A stretch of 64,000 nucleotides of DNA from Pseudomonas arsenicoxydans (GCF_900103875.1 NZ_LT629705.1:3047001-3111000); one strand, 5' to 3'. Positions 25,764-34,786 are shown, counted from the first letter of the stretch. A program made the numbers and translations. Notes: generated from the sequence alone by a model not told the origin.

Positions 25764-27908
25764 ATGACCGAAGCCATTCGTTACGAAAAAGGTCAGGACC
25801 AGATCGTCGTCCTGACCATTGACATGCCGGGCCAGAGCGCCAACACCATGAACGCGGTCTATCGCGAGGCCATGGCCGGCTGCGTTGCCAGATTGGTGGC
25901 CGAAAAGGACAGCCTTGTCGGCGTCATCATCACCTCGGCCAAGAAAACCTTTTTTGCCGGTGGCGACCTCAATGAATTGATCAAGGTCGGCAAACCCGAA
26001 GCCAAAGCCTTCTACGACATGGTGCTGACCCTCAAGGGCCAATTGCGTACGCTGGAAACACTCGGAAAACCGGTGGTCGCCGCGATCAACGGCGCGGCGT
26101 TGGGCGGCGGTTGGGAAATCTGCCTGGCGTGTCATCACCGCGTGGCGCTGGACACTCCATCGGTGCAACTTGGCTTGCCGGAAGTGACCCTCGGCTTGTT
26201 GCCGGGCGGCGGCGGGGTGGTGCGCATGGTGCGCATGCTGGGGATTGAAAAGGCTCTGCCTTACTTGCTCGAGGGTAAAAAAGTCCGGCCACAACAAGCG
26301 TTGCAGGCGGGGTTGATTGACGAGTTGGCGAAGGATCACGATGAGTTGCTGAGCAAGGCGCGGGCCTGGATTGTGGCCAATCCGTCGGCCGTGCAGCGTT
26401 GGGACGTGAAGGGGTATCAGATTCCGGGTGGCACGCCGTCGAACCCGAAAGTCGCGCAAATGCTGGCCATCGCGCCATCGATCCTGCGCAGTAAAACCCA
26501 GGGCTGCCTGCCCGCGCCGGAGAAGATCCTGTGTGCGGCAGTGGAAAGTGCCCAAGTGGATTTCGACACGGCGCACCTGATCGAAACCCGCTACTTCACA
26601 GAATTGACCACCGGCCAAATCTCGAAAAACCTGATCGGTACGTTCTGGTTTCAACTCAATGAGATCAACGCTGGCGGCTCGCGTCCTCAAGGTTTTGCCC
26701 CTTGCGTGACGCAGAAAGTCGGCGTGCTCGGTGCCGGGATGATGGGCGCCGGTATTGCGTTCGTCAGCGCATCGGCCGGTGTTGACGTGGTGCTCAAGGA
26801 CGTCACTCTCGCGGCAGCAGAGAAGGGCAAGGCTCATTCGGCCGCGCTGCTGGACAAGAAAGTCGCCCGCGGTCAGATGATTGCCGAGCAGCGCGAGGCG
26901 ATTCTGGCGCGGATTCACACCACCGAGAGCGATGCGGATCTCGCCGGTTGCGATCTGATCATCGAAGCGGTGTTCGAAGACCGTGAATTGAAAGCCAAAG
27001 TCTCATCAGCCGCGCAGAAGGTCGTTGGCCCTGACGCAGTGATCGCCTCCAATACCTCGACCTTGCCGATCAGCGGCCTGGCCACCGCCGTACCGGACCC
27101 AACCAAGTTCATCGGCCTGCATTTCTTCAGCCCTGTGGAAAAAATGCCCTTGGTGGAGATCATCAAGGGCACCCACACCAGCGACGAAACCCTGGCGCGT
27201 GGGTTCGATTTCGTCCTGCAAATCAAGAAAACCCCGATTGTGGTCAACGACAGTCGCGGTTTCTTCACCTCGCGGGTGTTCGGCACCTTCACCAACGAGG
27301 GCATCGCCATGCTCGGCGAAGGCGTGAGCGCGCCGATGATCGAGACCGAGGCGCGCAAGGCCGGCATGCCGATCGGGCCTCTGGCAATCTCCGACGAAGT
27401 GTCTCTCAGCCTGATGAGCCATATCCGCCAGCAAACCGCCAAAGACCTGCAAACCGAAGGGAAACCGCTGACTGAGCACCCGGCGTTCGCCGTGATCGAC
27501 TTGCTGCTCAACGAATACAAACGGCCTGGGAAAGCGGCAGGAGGCGGTTTCTACGAGTATCCGGCCGGAGGCCAGAAACTTCTGTGGCCCGGACTGAAAA
27601 CCCGTTTCGAGAAAGCCGATGGGCAGATTTCGCCCAAGGACGTGCGTGATCGCTTGCTGTTCGTGCAAGCCATCGAAACTGTGCGTTGCGTGGAGGAGGG
27701 TGTGCTGACCTCGACGGCGGACGCCAACGTCGGCTCGATCTTCGGCATCGGCTTCGCGGCCTGGACCGGCGGCGCGCTGCAGTTCATCAACCAGTACGGC
27801 GTGAAAGACTTCGTCGCCCGTGCCCAGTACCTGGCCCGGCAATATGGCGAGCGTTTCGCGCCGCCCGCGCTGCTGCTGGAGAAAGCCGCCAAAGGGGAGG
27901 CCTTCTAA
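25764..27908 (+). CDS. FadB/FadJ-like multifunctional enoyl-CoA hydratase/3-hydroxyacyl-CoA dehydrogenase
   Basis: A 714-residue fusion. Residues 1-190 are a crotonase domain (TSAKKTFFAGGDLNELIKVG; NGAALGGGWEICLACHHRV). From about residue 318 comes the NAD-binding Rossmann motif VGVLGAGMMGAGIAFVSASAGVDVVL, then the dehydrogenase signature with the catalytic His in GLHFFSPVEKMPLVEII (about 453), and a C-terminal helical domain with GPLAISDEVSLSL. It catalyses hydration and oxidation in fatty-acid beta-oxidation. It is co-transcribed with the thiolase. Chain-length preference is unknown. Confidence 0.93.
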   Translation: MTEAIRYEKGQDQIVVLTIDMPGQSANTMNAVYREAMAGCVARLVAEKDSLVGVIITSAKKTFFAGGDLNELIKVGKPEAKAFYDMVLTLKGQLRTLETLGKPVVAAINGAALGGGWEICLACHHRVALDTPSVQLGLPEVTLGLLPGGGGVVRMVRMLGIEKALPYLLEGKKVRPQQALQAGLIDELAKDHDELLSKARAWIVANPSAVQRWDVKGYQIPGGTPSNPKVAQMLAIAPSILRSKTQGCLPAPEKILCAAVESAQVDFDTAHLIETRYFTELTTGQISKNLIGTFWFQLNEINAGGSRPQGFAPCVTQKVGVLGAGMMGAGIAFVSASAGVDVVLKDVTLAAAEKGKAHSAALLDKKVARGQMIAEQREAILARIHTTESDADLAGCDLIIEAVFEDRELKAKVSSAAQKVVGPDAVIASNTSTLPISGLATAVPDPTKFIGLHFFSPVEKMPLVEIIKGTHTSDETLARGFDFVLQIKKTPIVVNDSRGFFTSRVFGTFTNEGIAMLGEGVSAPMIETEARKAGMPIGPLAISDEVSLSLMSHIRQQTAKDLQTEGKPLTEHPAFAVIDLLLNEYKRPGKAAGGGFYEYPAGGQKLLWPGLKTRFEKADGQISPKDVRDRLLFVQAIETVRCVEEGVLTSTADANVGSIFGIGFAAWTGGALQFINQYGVKDFVARAQYLARQYGERFAPPALLLEKAAKGEAF

Positions 27909-28003
27909 GGGACGTATGACGCACTCCGGGGCTTGCCTTGCCACCGTGTTTCAAGGCAGGCTCTGGGGTGTGCATTATTCCCATCACGTGTCAGGTATTT
28001 TTT

Positions 28004-28726
28004 ATGTCGTTACGCATCTGCATTCTGGAAACCGACATCCTGCGTCCAGAACTGGTCGATCAATATCAGGGTTACGGGCAGATGTTCCAGCGTCTGTTTT
28101 CGCAGCAACCTATCGAGGCCGAGTTCAGCGTCTACAACGTGATGCAGGGTGAGTACCCAAGCGATGATCTGACGTTCGACGCCTACCTCATCACGGGCAG
28201 CAAGGCTGACTCCTTCGGCACCGATCCGTGGATTGAAACCCTGCGCGCCTACTTGCTCAAGCGTTACGAGCGCGGCGACAAACTGCTGGGCGTGTGCTTT
28301 GGCCACCAGTTGCTGGCGCTGCTGTTGGGCGGCAAGAGCGAGCGCGCGACCCAAGGCTGGGGCGTCGGCACGCACAAATACAAACTGGCTGCGAAAGCGC
28401 CGTGGATGAGCCCGCTGCGCGAAGAACTGACCTTGTTGATAAGCCACCAGGATCAGGTGACGTCGCTGCCGGAAAACGCCACGGTCATCGCCTCGAGCGA
28501 TTTCTGTCCGTTCGCCGCGTACCACATCAACGACCAGGTGCTGTGTTTCCAGGGCCATCCGGAATTCATTCACGATTATTCGCGAGCGTTACTGGATATC
28601 CGTCAGGAAGCGCTGGGCGAGAAGGTTTATTCCCAGGGCATGGCGAGTCTTGAGCATGAACACCACGGCACGACCGTGGCGGAATGGATGATGCGGTTTG
28701 TCGCGCACAAGCCCGAAGCTGTTTGA
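28004..28726 (+). CDS. Class I glutamine amidotransferase-like protein
   Basis: A 240-residue single-domain GATase1 protein. The triad is intact: Cys98 in LLGVCFGHQLLA, His185 and Glu187 in FQGHPEFIHDY. A stand-alone protein of this size resembles gamma-glutamyl hydrolases or GMP-synthase-like amidotransferases such as PuuD or YfeJ. A role in releasing glutamate from gamma-glutamyl compounds is possible but inferred. ATG at 28004 is chosen because homologous proteins begin MSLRICILETD; the ribosome site is weak. Confidence 0.86.
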   Translation: MSLRICILETDILRPELVDQYQGYGQMFQRLFSQQPIEAEFSVYNVMQGEYPSDDLTFDAYLITGSKADSFGTDPWIETLRAYLLKRYERGDKLLGVCFGHQLLALLLGGKSERATQGWGVGTHKYKLAAKAPWMSPLREELTLLISHQDQVTSLPENATVIASSDFCPFAAYHINDQVLCFQGHPEFIHDYSRALLDIRQEALGEKVYSQGMASLEHEHHGTTVAEWMMRFVAHKPEAV

Positions 28727-28742
28727 CGTTAAGAGCTCTCAA

Positions 28743-28795
28743 ATTGGATCTGCGGTGTTGTGCAGATCCAATGTGGGAGCGAGCCTGCTCGCGAT
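28743..28795. repeat. Perfect hairpin followed by a single REP half
   Basis: ATTGGATCTGC and GCAGATCCAAT form an 11-bp stem with an 8-base loop. It is directly followed by TGTGGGAGCGAGCCTGCTCGCGAT, a lone REP without an inverted partner. The hairpin has no T run. Confidence 0.65.
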
Positions 28796-28818
28796 TATTC
28801 CAGGCGACTCGGTGTTGG

Positions 28819-29790
28819 CTACAACCACCCCGACTTCTTGAAGCTCGCCCACAAACCCACGCATCCCAACGTAATAAACCCCAACACCGCAAAATACCCG
28901 TAATGCCACGCCAGCTCGGGCATGTTCTGGAAGTTCATCCCATAAATCCCGGCCACTGCCGTCGGGAATGCCAGAATGGCCGCCCACGCCGCAAACTTGC
29001 GTTGCACCACGCTTTGGCGTGCCGCCTCGAGCAAAACGCCAACTTCAATCGTCTGGCTGGCAATGTCCGCCAGCGTCGTCAGATCCTCCAGTTGCCGCGT
29101 TACGTGAATCTGCACGTCGCGAAAGTAGGGGCGCATGTTCTTGTCGATGAAGGGAAAGCTTAGCTTCTGCAGTTCCTCACCGATTTCCACCATCGGCCCC
29201 GCGTAACGACGCAGGCGCAATACATCCCGGCGCAGGCTGTGGAGTTTCTGGATGTCATGTTCCTTCAACTCGCTGCATAGCACGTTGCGCTCCAGTTCAT
29301 CGATCTCGGCATGGATCGCTTCGCCCATTGGCTGGTAGTTTTCAATGACGAAATCGAGGATGGCATAGAGGACGAAATCCTCCCCGTGCTCCAGCAGAAT
29401 CGGACGCGCCTCACAACGTTGTCGGACAAGGGCGTAGGACGCCGAATGACCATTGCGTGCGGTAATGATGTAACCGTTGCCGGCAAAGATATGAGTCTCG
29501 ATGAACTCCAGTTTGCCTTCGTGGCGAATCGGCGAATACGTAACGATGAACAGCGCATCGCCGAAGGTTTCGAGCTTCGGTCGGCTGTGTTTTTCCAGGG
29601 CGTCTTCAATGGCCAGTTCGTGCAGATTGAACTGGCGTTGCAGATTGGCCAACTCGTGCGCATTCGGCTCTTCAAGGCCGATCCAGACAAAGTGGCCAGG
29701 CTTTGCAGCCCAGGCAGCGCCTTCGTCGAGGGTGATATTGGAGACTTTCTTACCGGCGCTATACACCGCTGCAGCAACAACTCTACCCAT
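28819..29790 (-). CDS. CorA-family divalent metal transporter
   Basis: A 323-residue inner-membrane Mg2+/Co2+ channel. The N-terminal cytoplasmic domain is followed by a long helix and two C-terminal transmembrane helices. The selectivity signature G-M-N is present (about residues 284-286, IYGMNFQNMPEL), and the MPEL loop follows. The protein ends KKSGWL. ATG at 29790 begins MGRVVAAAVYSAGKKV. It is a single gene. Specificity between Mg, Co, Ni and Zn cannot be read from sequence. Confidence 0.93.
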   Translation of the reverse strand: MGRVVAAAVYSAGKKVSNITLDEGAAWAAKPGHFVWIGLEEPNAHELANLQRQFNLHELAIEDALEKHSRPKLETFGDALFIVTYSPIRHEGKLEFIETHIFAGNGYIITARNGHSASYALVRQRCEARPILLEHGEDFVLYAILDFVIENYQPMGEAIHAEIDELERNVLCSELKEHDIQKLHSLRRDVLRLRRYAGPMVEIGEELQKLSFPFIDKNMRPYFRDVQIHVTRQLEDLTTLADIASQTIEVGVLLEAARQSVVQRKFAAWAAILAFPTAVAGIYGMNFQNMPELAWHYGYFAVLGFITLGCVGLWASFKKSGWL

Positions 29791-29925
29791 GATGTTGGTT
29801 CACTTCTTATTCAGTGCTTTTTATCAGCGAAAACTCAGTGGCAAGCACTATCTAGCTTAGCCGTGTCTGCTGCTTGAGAGTCAGCAAACACCGCAGAGTT
29901 CGTGGGCCAAAGCTCGCGGGCAAAA

Positions 29926-29955
29926 GAAAACCCGCACAAGGCGGGTTTTCTTTTT
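29926..29955. terminator. Bidirectional terminator between corA and the acyltransferase
   Basis: AAAACCCGC-ACAAG-GCGGGTTTT with A and T tracts on each side. It lies directly after the acyltransferase stop codon on the minus strand. Confidence 0.8.
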
Positions 29956-30676
29956 ACGCGGCTTGCAGTTGCCGGTCCATCGACTCGATGCACTCGCGCA
30001 TTTGTTCACGGCACTGGGCAATCAGCAGAGGCATGTCGTCCATGCTCAATCCTGCGGTTGGAATCGCCGGCAGCGAGCGAATCAGAATTTTCCCACTGCG
30101 CCAGCGGTTCAATCGCATGTGTTTGACGTAACTGCTGACGCACACCGGCACGATGGGCACCCCGGCGGCAATCGCCATCTGGAACGCACCTTTCTTGAAG
30201 GGCAGCAGTTCTTCACCGAGGTTGCGCGTGCCTTCCGGAAAGACCCAGATCGAGGTGTCCTCATGCTGCAAGGTGTGCGTGGTGGTCAGCATCGACTGAC
30301 GCGCCTTGTGCGCATTGCCGCGGTCGATCAATACATTGCCGGCCAGCCAGAACAACTGACCGAACAGCGGCACCCACTTCAGACTTTTCTTGCCGATGCA
30401 CACGGTGCGGCGGGGCACCACGTTGCCGAACACAAACAGATCGTAGTTGGACTGGTGGTTGGCGATGATTACGCAACTCTCGGGTTTATTCATCAACGGC
30501 CCGACGTCAGCCTTCACGCGCAAACGTAAAATACACATCGCCGGCCATGCATACAGGCGCGCGCACAGACGGCTGTTGTCCGGGTTGAACGGTCGGCACA
30601 GCCCGAGTATCACTCCCAGCACGCCCGCCAGAACAAAGTGCAGGCCCATCAATAACATACGCAACACAAACAGCAT
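29954..30676 (-). CDS. 1-acyl-sn-glycerol-3-phosphate acyltransferase (PlsC-like)
   Basis: A membrane-associated acyltransferase of phospholipid synthesis. Two hydrophobic N-terminal stretches (FVLRMLLMGLHFVLAGVLGVILGL) are followed by the catalytic N-H-x4-D motif in IIANHQSNYDLF, the F-P-E-G-T-R-N motif and a VPIVPVCVSSY block. ATG at 30676 is preferred, with GGTGAG upstream; a GTG at 30688 is an alternative. Pseudomonas species carry several PlsC paralogues and the acyl preference is unknown. Confidence 0.88.
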   Translation of the reverse strand: MLFVLRMLLMGLHFVLAGVLGVILGLCRPFNPDNSRLCARLYAWPAMCILRLRVKADVGPLMNKPESCVIIANHQSNYDLFVFGNVVPRRTVCIGKKSLKWVPLFGQLFWLAGNVLIDRGNAHKARQSMLTTTHTLQHEDTSIWVFPEGTRNLGEELLPFKKGAFQMAIAAGVPIVPVCVSSYVKHMRLNRWRSGKILIRSLPAIPTAGLSMDDMPLLIAQCREQMRECIESMDRQLQAA

Positions 30677-30841
30677 TTGCAGGCTCACCGGGACGAAAGG
30701 TGGCGCAGTGTACGGATGTGCACTGTTTTCGGCAATTGCCCCTATAGAGGAAGGAGATAGGCGATGTTTGTGCGCATGTTTCCGACTTGGGGGTCAGACG
30801 CGTTCTAGAGCGGTTGTTGAGTTTTCAACAATGGACGTAAG

Positions 30842-30871
30842 AAAAAGCCCGACACGCGGGTCGGGCTTTTC
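30842..30871 (-). terminator. Terminator of the crotonase gene
   Basis: AAAAGCCCGAC-ACGC-GGGTCGGGCTTTT, with the A tract reading as a T tract on the minus strand, 19 bases after the stop codon. Confidence 0.8.
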
Positions 30872-30889
30872 GGTGTAACGCGTGTGGAC

Positions 30890-31579
30890 TTAACCCAAGT
30901 GTTCCTGATCCAGGATAATTGCGTTGTCCAGCGTCTCCAGCAGCGCCTTGCGCACTTTCAACTTGGTGTTCTTGTGCGCGGTCATGTTGATCTTCTTCAA
31001 CTGACGGGCCGCCGCCAGCGCCGCGCCTTGCAGCTCCTCGGCCGACACCACCACGTCGAGGAAACCGGCATCCACAGCGCTTTGCGGATTAAACATCTCA
31101 CCGTTGATCACAGAGCGATGGAATGCCGACTTGCGCAGACGATCACGTGCGATCTCGATACCGGCGTGGTGCATGGTCATGCCGATTTGTACTTCGTTCA
31201 GGCCAATGCTGAACGGGCCGTCGACACCGATGCGGTAGTCAGCCGACAACAGCAGGAAGGCACCTTTGGCCACCGCATGCCCAGGGCACGCCACGATGAC
31301 CGGGAACGGGTGCGACAACAGGCGACGGGCCAACGTCGAGCCGGCGGTGACCAATGCCACTGCTTCTTTAGGGCCGGATGTCATGACCTTCAAGTCATAA
31401 CCACCGGACAGAATCCCGGGCGTACCGGTAATAATCACCACCGCACGATCAGTCACTGCCTGATCCAGCGCAGCGTTGAACGCCGCAATCACGTCTGGCG
31501 AGATGGCATTGACCTTGCCATTGCTCAAGGTCAGGGTCGCGATACCGTCTTCGAGATGGTAGGAAATCAACTCACTCAT
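30890..31579 (-). CDS. Crotonase/enoyl-CoA hydratase family protein
   Basis: A 229-residue crotonase-fold enzyme acting on acyl-CoA. The oxyanion-hole regions are seen in GTPGILSGGYDLKVM and CPGHAVAKGAFLLLSADYRIG. The second active-site glutamates usual for hydratases are replaced in NEVQIGMTMHHAG, so true hydratase activity is uncertain and isomerase, hydrolase or dehydratase roles are possible. ATG at 31579 follows AAGGAA. It is a single gene with its own terminator. Confidence 0.86.
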   Translation of the reverse strand: MSELISYHLEDGIATLTLSNGKVNAISPDVIAAFNAALDQAVTDRAVVIITGTPGILSGGYDLKVMTSGPKEAVALVTAGSTLARRLLSHPFPVIVACPGHAVAKGAFLLLSADYRIGVDGPFSIGLNEVQIGMTMHHAGIEIARDRLRKSAFHRSVINGEMFNPQSAVDAGFLDVVVSAEELQGAALAAARQLKKINMTAHKNTKLKVRKALLETLDNAIILDQEHLG

Positions 31580-31820
31580 GACGCTATTCCTTATATGAAA
31601 GTTGGGGCAGACGTTACCCACCGCGACAGGCCAGGTAAAGCGCCGTGACTGACCCGCCAGTCACCCTTTCCCCGCCCGGCAAGCGTAGCCCGCCGCACCC
31701 ACAACGCATTCCCCTCTCTATAGAAGAGGGCGCGAAGCCGGAGATTGGCAGGTTTGCCATGGCCCGGAATCTGCTGGAACGACCGAAACGCTAAGCACAT
31801 GAAAATTCTGCAAAAAAAGT

Positions 31821-31849
31821 TTGCCATCGCAAAAGCTTTCGACTACATT
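31821..31849 (+). promoter_or_regulatory. Likely sigma-70 promoter of tRNA-Ser
   Basis: TTGCCA and TACATT are 17 bases apart, followed by a GC-rich GCGCGCC discriminator typical of stable-RNA promoters, 38 bases before the tRNA. The rest of the 308-base gap from 31580 shows no gene. Confidence 0.6.
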
Positions 31850-31887
31850 AGCGCGCCTCGACAGACAGAACATGTTTGACGAGATAC

Positions 31888-31977
31888 GGTGAAGTGTCCG
31901 AGTGGCTTAAGGAGCACGCCTGGAAAGTGTGTATACAAGAAATTGTATCGAGAGTTCGAATCTCTCCTTCACCGCCA
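31888..31977 (+). tRNA. tRNA-Ser, anticodon GGA
   Basis: A 90-base class II tRNA with acceptor GGTGAAG/CTTCACC, encoded CCA end, GTTCGAATC T-loop and a long variable arm (TATACAAGAAATTGTATC). The anticodon loop CTGGAAA gives GGA, reading UCC and UCU serine codons. Confidence 0.95.
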
Positions 31978-31993
31978 AATTCGATGTAACCAG

Positions 31994-32025
31994 AACCCCT
32001 GATTTCGAGAGAAATCAGGGGTTTT
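31994..32025 (+). terminator. Terminator after tRNA-Ser
   Basis: AACCCCTGATTTC-GAGA-GAAATCAGGGGTTTT, a perfect 13-bp stem with a T tract, 17 bases after the tRNA. Confidence 0.85.
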
Positions 32026-32234
32026 GTGGTTTCTGGATGGCTGAATAATAGTCATGGCGCCGATTTGGAAGCAGCTGAATAGGCGAAGACACGTCCTGAA
32101 ATGATGTAGGAGAAGTCATTGTGGTGTCGGAAGTCATGCTGGAAAGCCAGTTGCTTCGGTGCTTCCATGGGGCTTGCACCTCTCATGAGCTGATTTGGGG
32201 AGGGGGTATTTGTTTTGCACCTCAAAGGTACAAA

Positions 32235-32492
32235 ATGAATCAAAGAGCAGCGCAAGTGGCGCTCTCCCTTATCCGAGATGGACGTACGCAAGATATGCAG
32301 GAAATGACCATGAAGCAGGCCGAGCTGGAAATGGTTCACGTAGAGATCGTCAAGTTGCTCTCTGAACAACGCAAACTGAATGCCGAAGCTGGCAAGATGA
32401 CCCGTGAAACTTTTTGGTATCCGGTGGCTGTTGCGACGGGATTGATTGGAACGGTGGCAACCATTACGACGGTGTTGATCAAGCTTCTATGA
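32235..32492 (+). CDS. Small helical tail-anchored protein, function unknown
   Basis: An 85-residue protein. Residues 1-55 are amphipathic helix (MNQRAAQVALSLIRDGRTQ... EMVHVEIVKLLSEQRKLNAE) and residues 62-84 form one membrane helix (WYPVAVATGLIGTVATITTVLI). The size and layout resemble small phage- or island-borne membrane proteins. ATG at 32235 follows AAGG; a longer reading from 32121 is open but less protein-like. It is immediately downstream of the tRNA gene. Confidence 0.55.
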   Translation: MNQRAAQVALSLIRDGRTQDMQEMTMKQAELEMVHVEIVKLLSEQRKLNAEAGKMTRETFWYPVAVATGLIGTVATITTVLIKLL

Positions 32493-32556
32493 CCTTGTTG
32501 AGGCCGCTGCCCGACTCCCGATACATTTTCCGATATTTGAGCGAAATCTGAATTCC

Positions 32557-32584
32557 AAAGCCCAGCCGATGCTGGGCTTTTTTG
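32557..32584 (+). terminator. Rho-independent terminator
   Basis: AAAGCCCAGC-CGAT-GCTGGGCTTTTTTG, 65 bases after the small tail-anchored protein gene. Confidence 0.85.
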
Positions 32585-32641
32585 TTTTCATCCGTTGGCT
32601 ATCGGCGAATAATGCCTGCCCCCCGTGAAGAAGGAATTCCG

Positions 32642-32962
32642 ATGATCATCACCACAACCCAAACCATTGAAGGCCGACAAATCACCGCCTACCTGGACAT
32701 CGTCAGCGCTGAGTCGGTACAGGGCGTCAACGTTATCCGTGACATATTCGCTGGCATGCGGGATTTTTTCGGTGGTCGTTCTCAGACGTTGGAGCGGGCG
32801 TTGAAGGAAGCGCGGATTCAGGCGACCGACGAGATCAAGGAGAGGGCGCGGGCTCTTCAGGCGGATGCGGTGGTGGGACTCGATTTTGAGATCAGCATGC
32901 CGTCCGGCAACGGCGGGATGGTGGTGGTGTTTGTGACCGGGACGGCCGTCAAGCTGAGGTGA
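32642..32962 (+). CDS. YbjQ/UPF0145-family protein
   Basis: A 106-residue cytoplasmic protein recognised by its opening IITTTQTIEGRQI, the central RDIFAGMRDFFGGRSQTLE and LQADAVVGLDFEI. These match YbjQ, which forms pentameric rings and is often labelled heavy-metal-binding domain, with no proven function. ATG at 32642 follows AAGGAA. Confidence 0.9.
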   Translation: MIITTTQTIEGRQITAYLDIVSAESVQGVNVIRDIFAGMRDFFGGRSQTLERALKEARIQATDEIKERARALQADAVVGLDFEISMPSGNGGMVVVFVTGTAVKLR

Positions 32963-33149
32963 GTGGGGCGGCGATCTTGTTTATCCGCCGGGTTGATTTG
33001 TAGGAAGCGACGCGGTCCATTCGTCGGGCATGGCAAAATCTGAATTACAAGTCCGGTAATGACCGACTAGTCTCAAAAGCCTTGGTGGTCGGTATTTTTC
33101 AGGCAATAGGGCTTGCCGGTATCGATCCCGCTTTGAGAGGGGAAGAGCT

Positions 33150-33338
33150 ATGGCTGATCCGTATATCGAAGACGACGGGGCAGAGTTACCAATCAACAAT
33201 TGCGTGCAATGTGGCCAGACAGAGTATGTGGCGGGGTTTGGCGAAGACCCGGTCCATACCCAAAAATTGAAATCCAAGGCGCCCCGAGGGGCCAAGGCGA
33301 AGTTCTTGCCCAGGGTGGCGACGCCTTCCAGGAAGTAA
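33150..33338 (+). CDS. Small protein of unknown function with a CxxC pair
   Basis: A 62-residue basic protein with a Cys-x-x-Cys pair at residues 18-21 (NNCVQCGQ) and a KLKSKAPRGAKAKF tail. GAGAGGGGAAG precedes the ATG, and a terminator follows the stop codon, both supporting a real gene. I do not recognise it. Confidence 0.5.
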   Translation: MADPYIEDDGAELPINNCVQCGQTEYVAGFGEDPVHTQKLKSKAPRGAKAKFLPRVATPSRK

Positions 33339-33352
33339 CAATCAACCGTTCA

Positions 33353-33378
33353 CGCCCCGCCAATAGAGCGGGGTTTTT
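33353..33378 (+). terminator. Rho-independent terminator
   Basis: GCCCCGC-CAATA-GAGCGGGGTTTTT, 15 bases after the small CxxC gene's stop codon. The next 294 bases, up to 33672, hold only the upstream region of the first glycine-zipper gene; I see no gene in them. Confidence 0.8.
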
Positions 33379-33672
33379 CATTTTTCCAAGACTGATTTTC
33401 CGCGAAATGGCCTACAGAAAAATGATCATTTTCCTATTGATTTAATTTCACAAACTTTTCACACCGTCCTACGTAGTCTCAGCTCATCCGTTAGAAAGCA
33501 GTACCTGCCCGTTCCCCAGCGGGCTTTTTTTTGCCTGTCATAAAACCTTTTCCATAAAAACTGTCCAACCGTCGCTAATTGCGAGGTACGGTGGTTTTTG
33601 TGTGGACGTTACCTCCTCAAAAGCATTCAATCCCCGGCTTTTCGGTTTCCCCTATTTTTGAGGTTTTTCGTC

Positions 33673-34038
33673 ATGCGTTTAACACTGCCTGCTCTGGTTC
33701 TGGGACTTCTGGTGACTCAAGGTGCAATGGCTGCCGGTGATGGCACTGCGGCGATCGGTGGCGGTCTGGGTGGTGCATTGGGCAACGTGATCGGCCAGAA
33801 CATGGGCGGCAGCACCGGCGCGGCGATTGGTGCTGGCGTTGCGGGCGCAGCCGGTAGTGCTGTTGCCGCACGCAAAGGCAGCCGCACCAAAGCAGCCATT
33901 GGTGGCGGTGTCGGCGCTGCGGGCGGTTCGGTGATCGGTAACAGCCTGGGCGGCAAGAACGGTTCTACCATCGGCGCCGGCTTGGGTGGTGCATTGGGTG
34001 GCGGTGTAGGTAGCAACCTGGGTCACAAGCGTCACTGA
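33673..34038 (+). CDS. Exported glycine-zipper protein, copy 1
   Basis: A 121-residue protein with a signal peptide (MRLTLPALVLGLLVTQGAMAA) followed by a continuous run of glycine-zipper repeats of the GGGLGGALGNVIG, GGSTGAAIGAGVAGAAGSAV type, ending in basic GSNLGHKRH. Glycine zippers of this kind pack against membranes or form pores; the role is unknown. It has its own terminator, and a close paralogue lies 190 bases downstream. Confidence 0.82.
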   Translation: MRLTLPALVLGLLVTQGAMAAGDGTAAIGGGLGGALGNVIGQNMGGSTGAAIGAGVAGAAGSAVAARKGSRTKAAIGGGVGAAGGSVIGNSLGGKNGSTIGAGLGGALGGGVGSNLGHKRH

Positions 34039-34055
34039 TTGTGAGTTGATTTGCT

Positions 34056-34084
34056 GAAAAGCCCGGCTTTATGCCGGGCTTTTC
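34056..34084 (+). terminator. Rho-independent terminator between the two glycine-zipper genes
   Basis: AAAAGCCCGGC-TTTAT-GCCGGGCTTTT, 17 bases after the first copy's stop codon. Confidence 0.85.
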
Positions 34085-34230
34085 GTTTCTGAATATTTCT
34101 TTTGCACTAACTTCCAATTTAAAGCTGTCCAACCTTCATCGCTGACCGGATTCAGTGAGTGCAGGTGTTAGACTCGCGCCCATCCGCAGAGCGTACTCTT
34201 ACCCCCGATGCGGAATTTGAGGTTCATATC

Positions 34231-34659
34231 ATGCGTTTGACATTGTCCACGTTGTTTCTGGGACTTTTGGTCGCTCAAGGTGCAATGGCTGCCGGTGACG
34301 GCACTGCGGCAGTTGGCGGTGGTTTAGGCGGTGTATTGGGCAATGTGGTCGGCCAGAGCATGGGCGGCAGCACAGGCGCGGCAATTGGCGCTGGTGTGGG
34401 TGGCGCGGCAGGCAGTGCCGTCGGCGCTCCCAAGGGTAGCCGCACAGAAGCAGCCATTGGCGGTGGTCTGGGCTCTGCCGGCGGTTCGCTGGTCGGCAAT
34501 CGCCTCGGCGGGTCCACCGGTTCGACCATTGGCGCAGGCCTTGGCGGCGCAGCAGGCGGTGCCCTCGGCAACAACCTGGGCACTGACAGTGGCGGTGGCG
34601 GTTCTCATTCTGGAAACGGCCACAAGCATAAGAACAAACACAGAAACAAAAATCACTGA
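34231..34659 (+). CDS. Exported glycine-zipper protein, copy 2
   Basis: A 142-residue paralogue of the preceding gene. The signal peptide (MRLTLSTLFLGLLVAQGAMAA) and first 40 mature residues are almost identical, but the C-terminus is extended by a GGGGSHSGNGHKHKNKHRNKNH tail rich in Lys and His, which could bind metal or nucleic acid. It has its own upstream region and terminator, so the pair is a tandem duplication rather than an operon. Confidence 0.82.
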   Translation: MRLTLSTLFLGLLVAQGAMAAGDGTAAVGGGLGGVLGNVVGQSMGGSTGAAIGAGVGGAAGSAVGAPKGSRTEAAIGGGLGSAGGSLVGNRLGGSTGSTIGAGLGGAAGGALGNNLGTDSGGGGSHSGNGHKHKNKHRNKNH

Positions 34660-34677
34660 TTCGTCAGCGAGTGACAG

Positions 34678-34706
34678 AAAAAACCCGGCCTGGTGCCGGG
34701 TTTTTC
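34678..34706 (+). terminator. Rho-independent terminator after copy 2
   Basis: AAAAAACCCGGC-CTGGT-GCCGGGTTTTT, directly after the stop codon region. Confidence 0.85.
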
Positions 34707-34786
34707 GTGTCTGACTGTTGGGCATCGGAACGTTTGGCCGCAGGCCGCCTCGAACTAATAGATCCCTGAATCCTACGAGGCACGTC

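Noticed and set aside
31888..31977. tRNA-Ser as an active prophage or integrative-element attachment site
   Set aside because: No integrase gene and no repeat of the tRNA 3' end could be found within the window.
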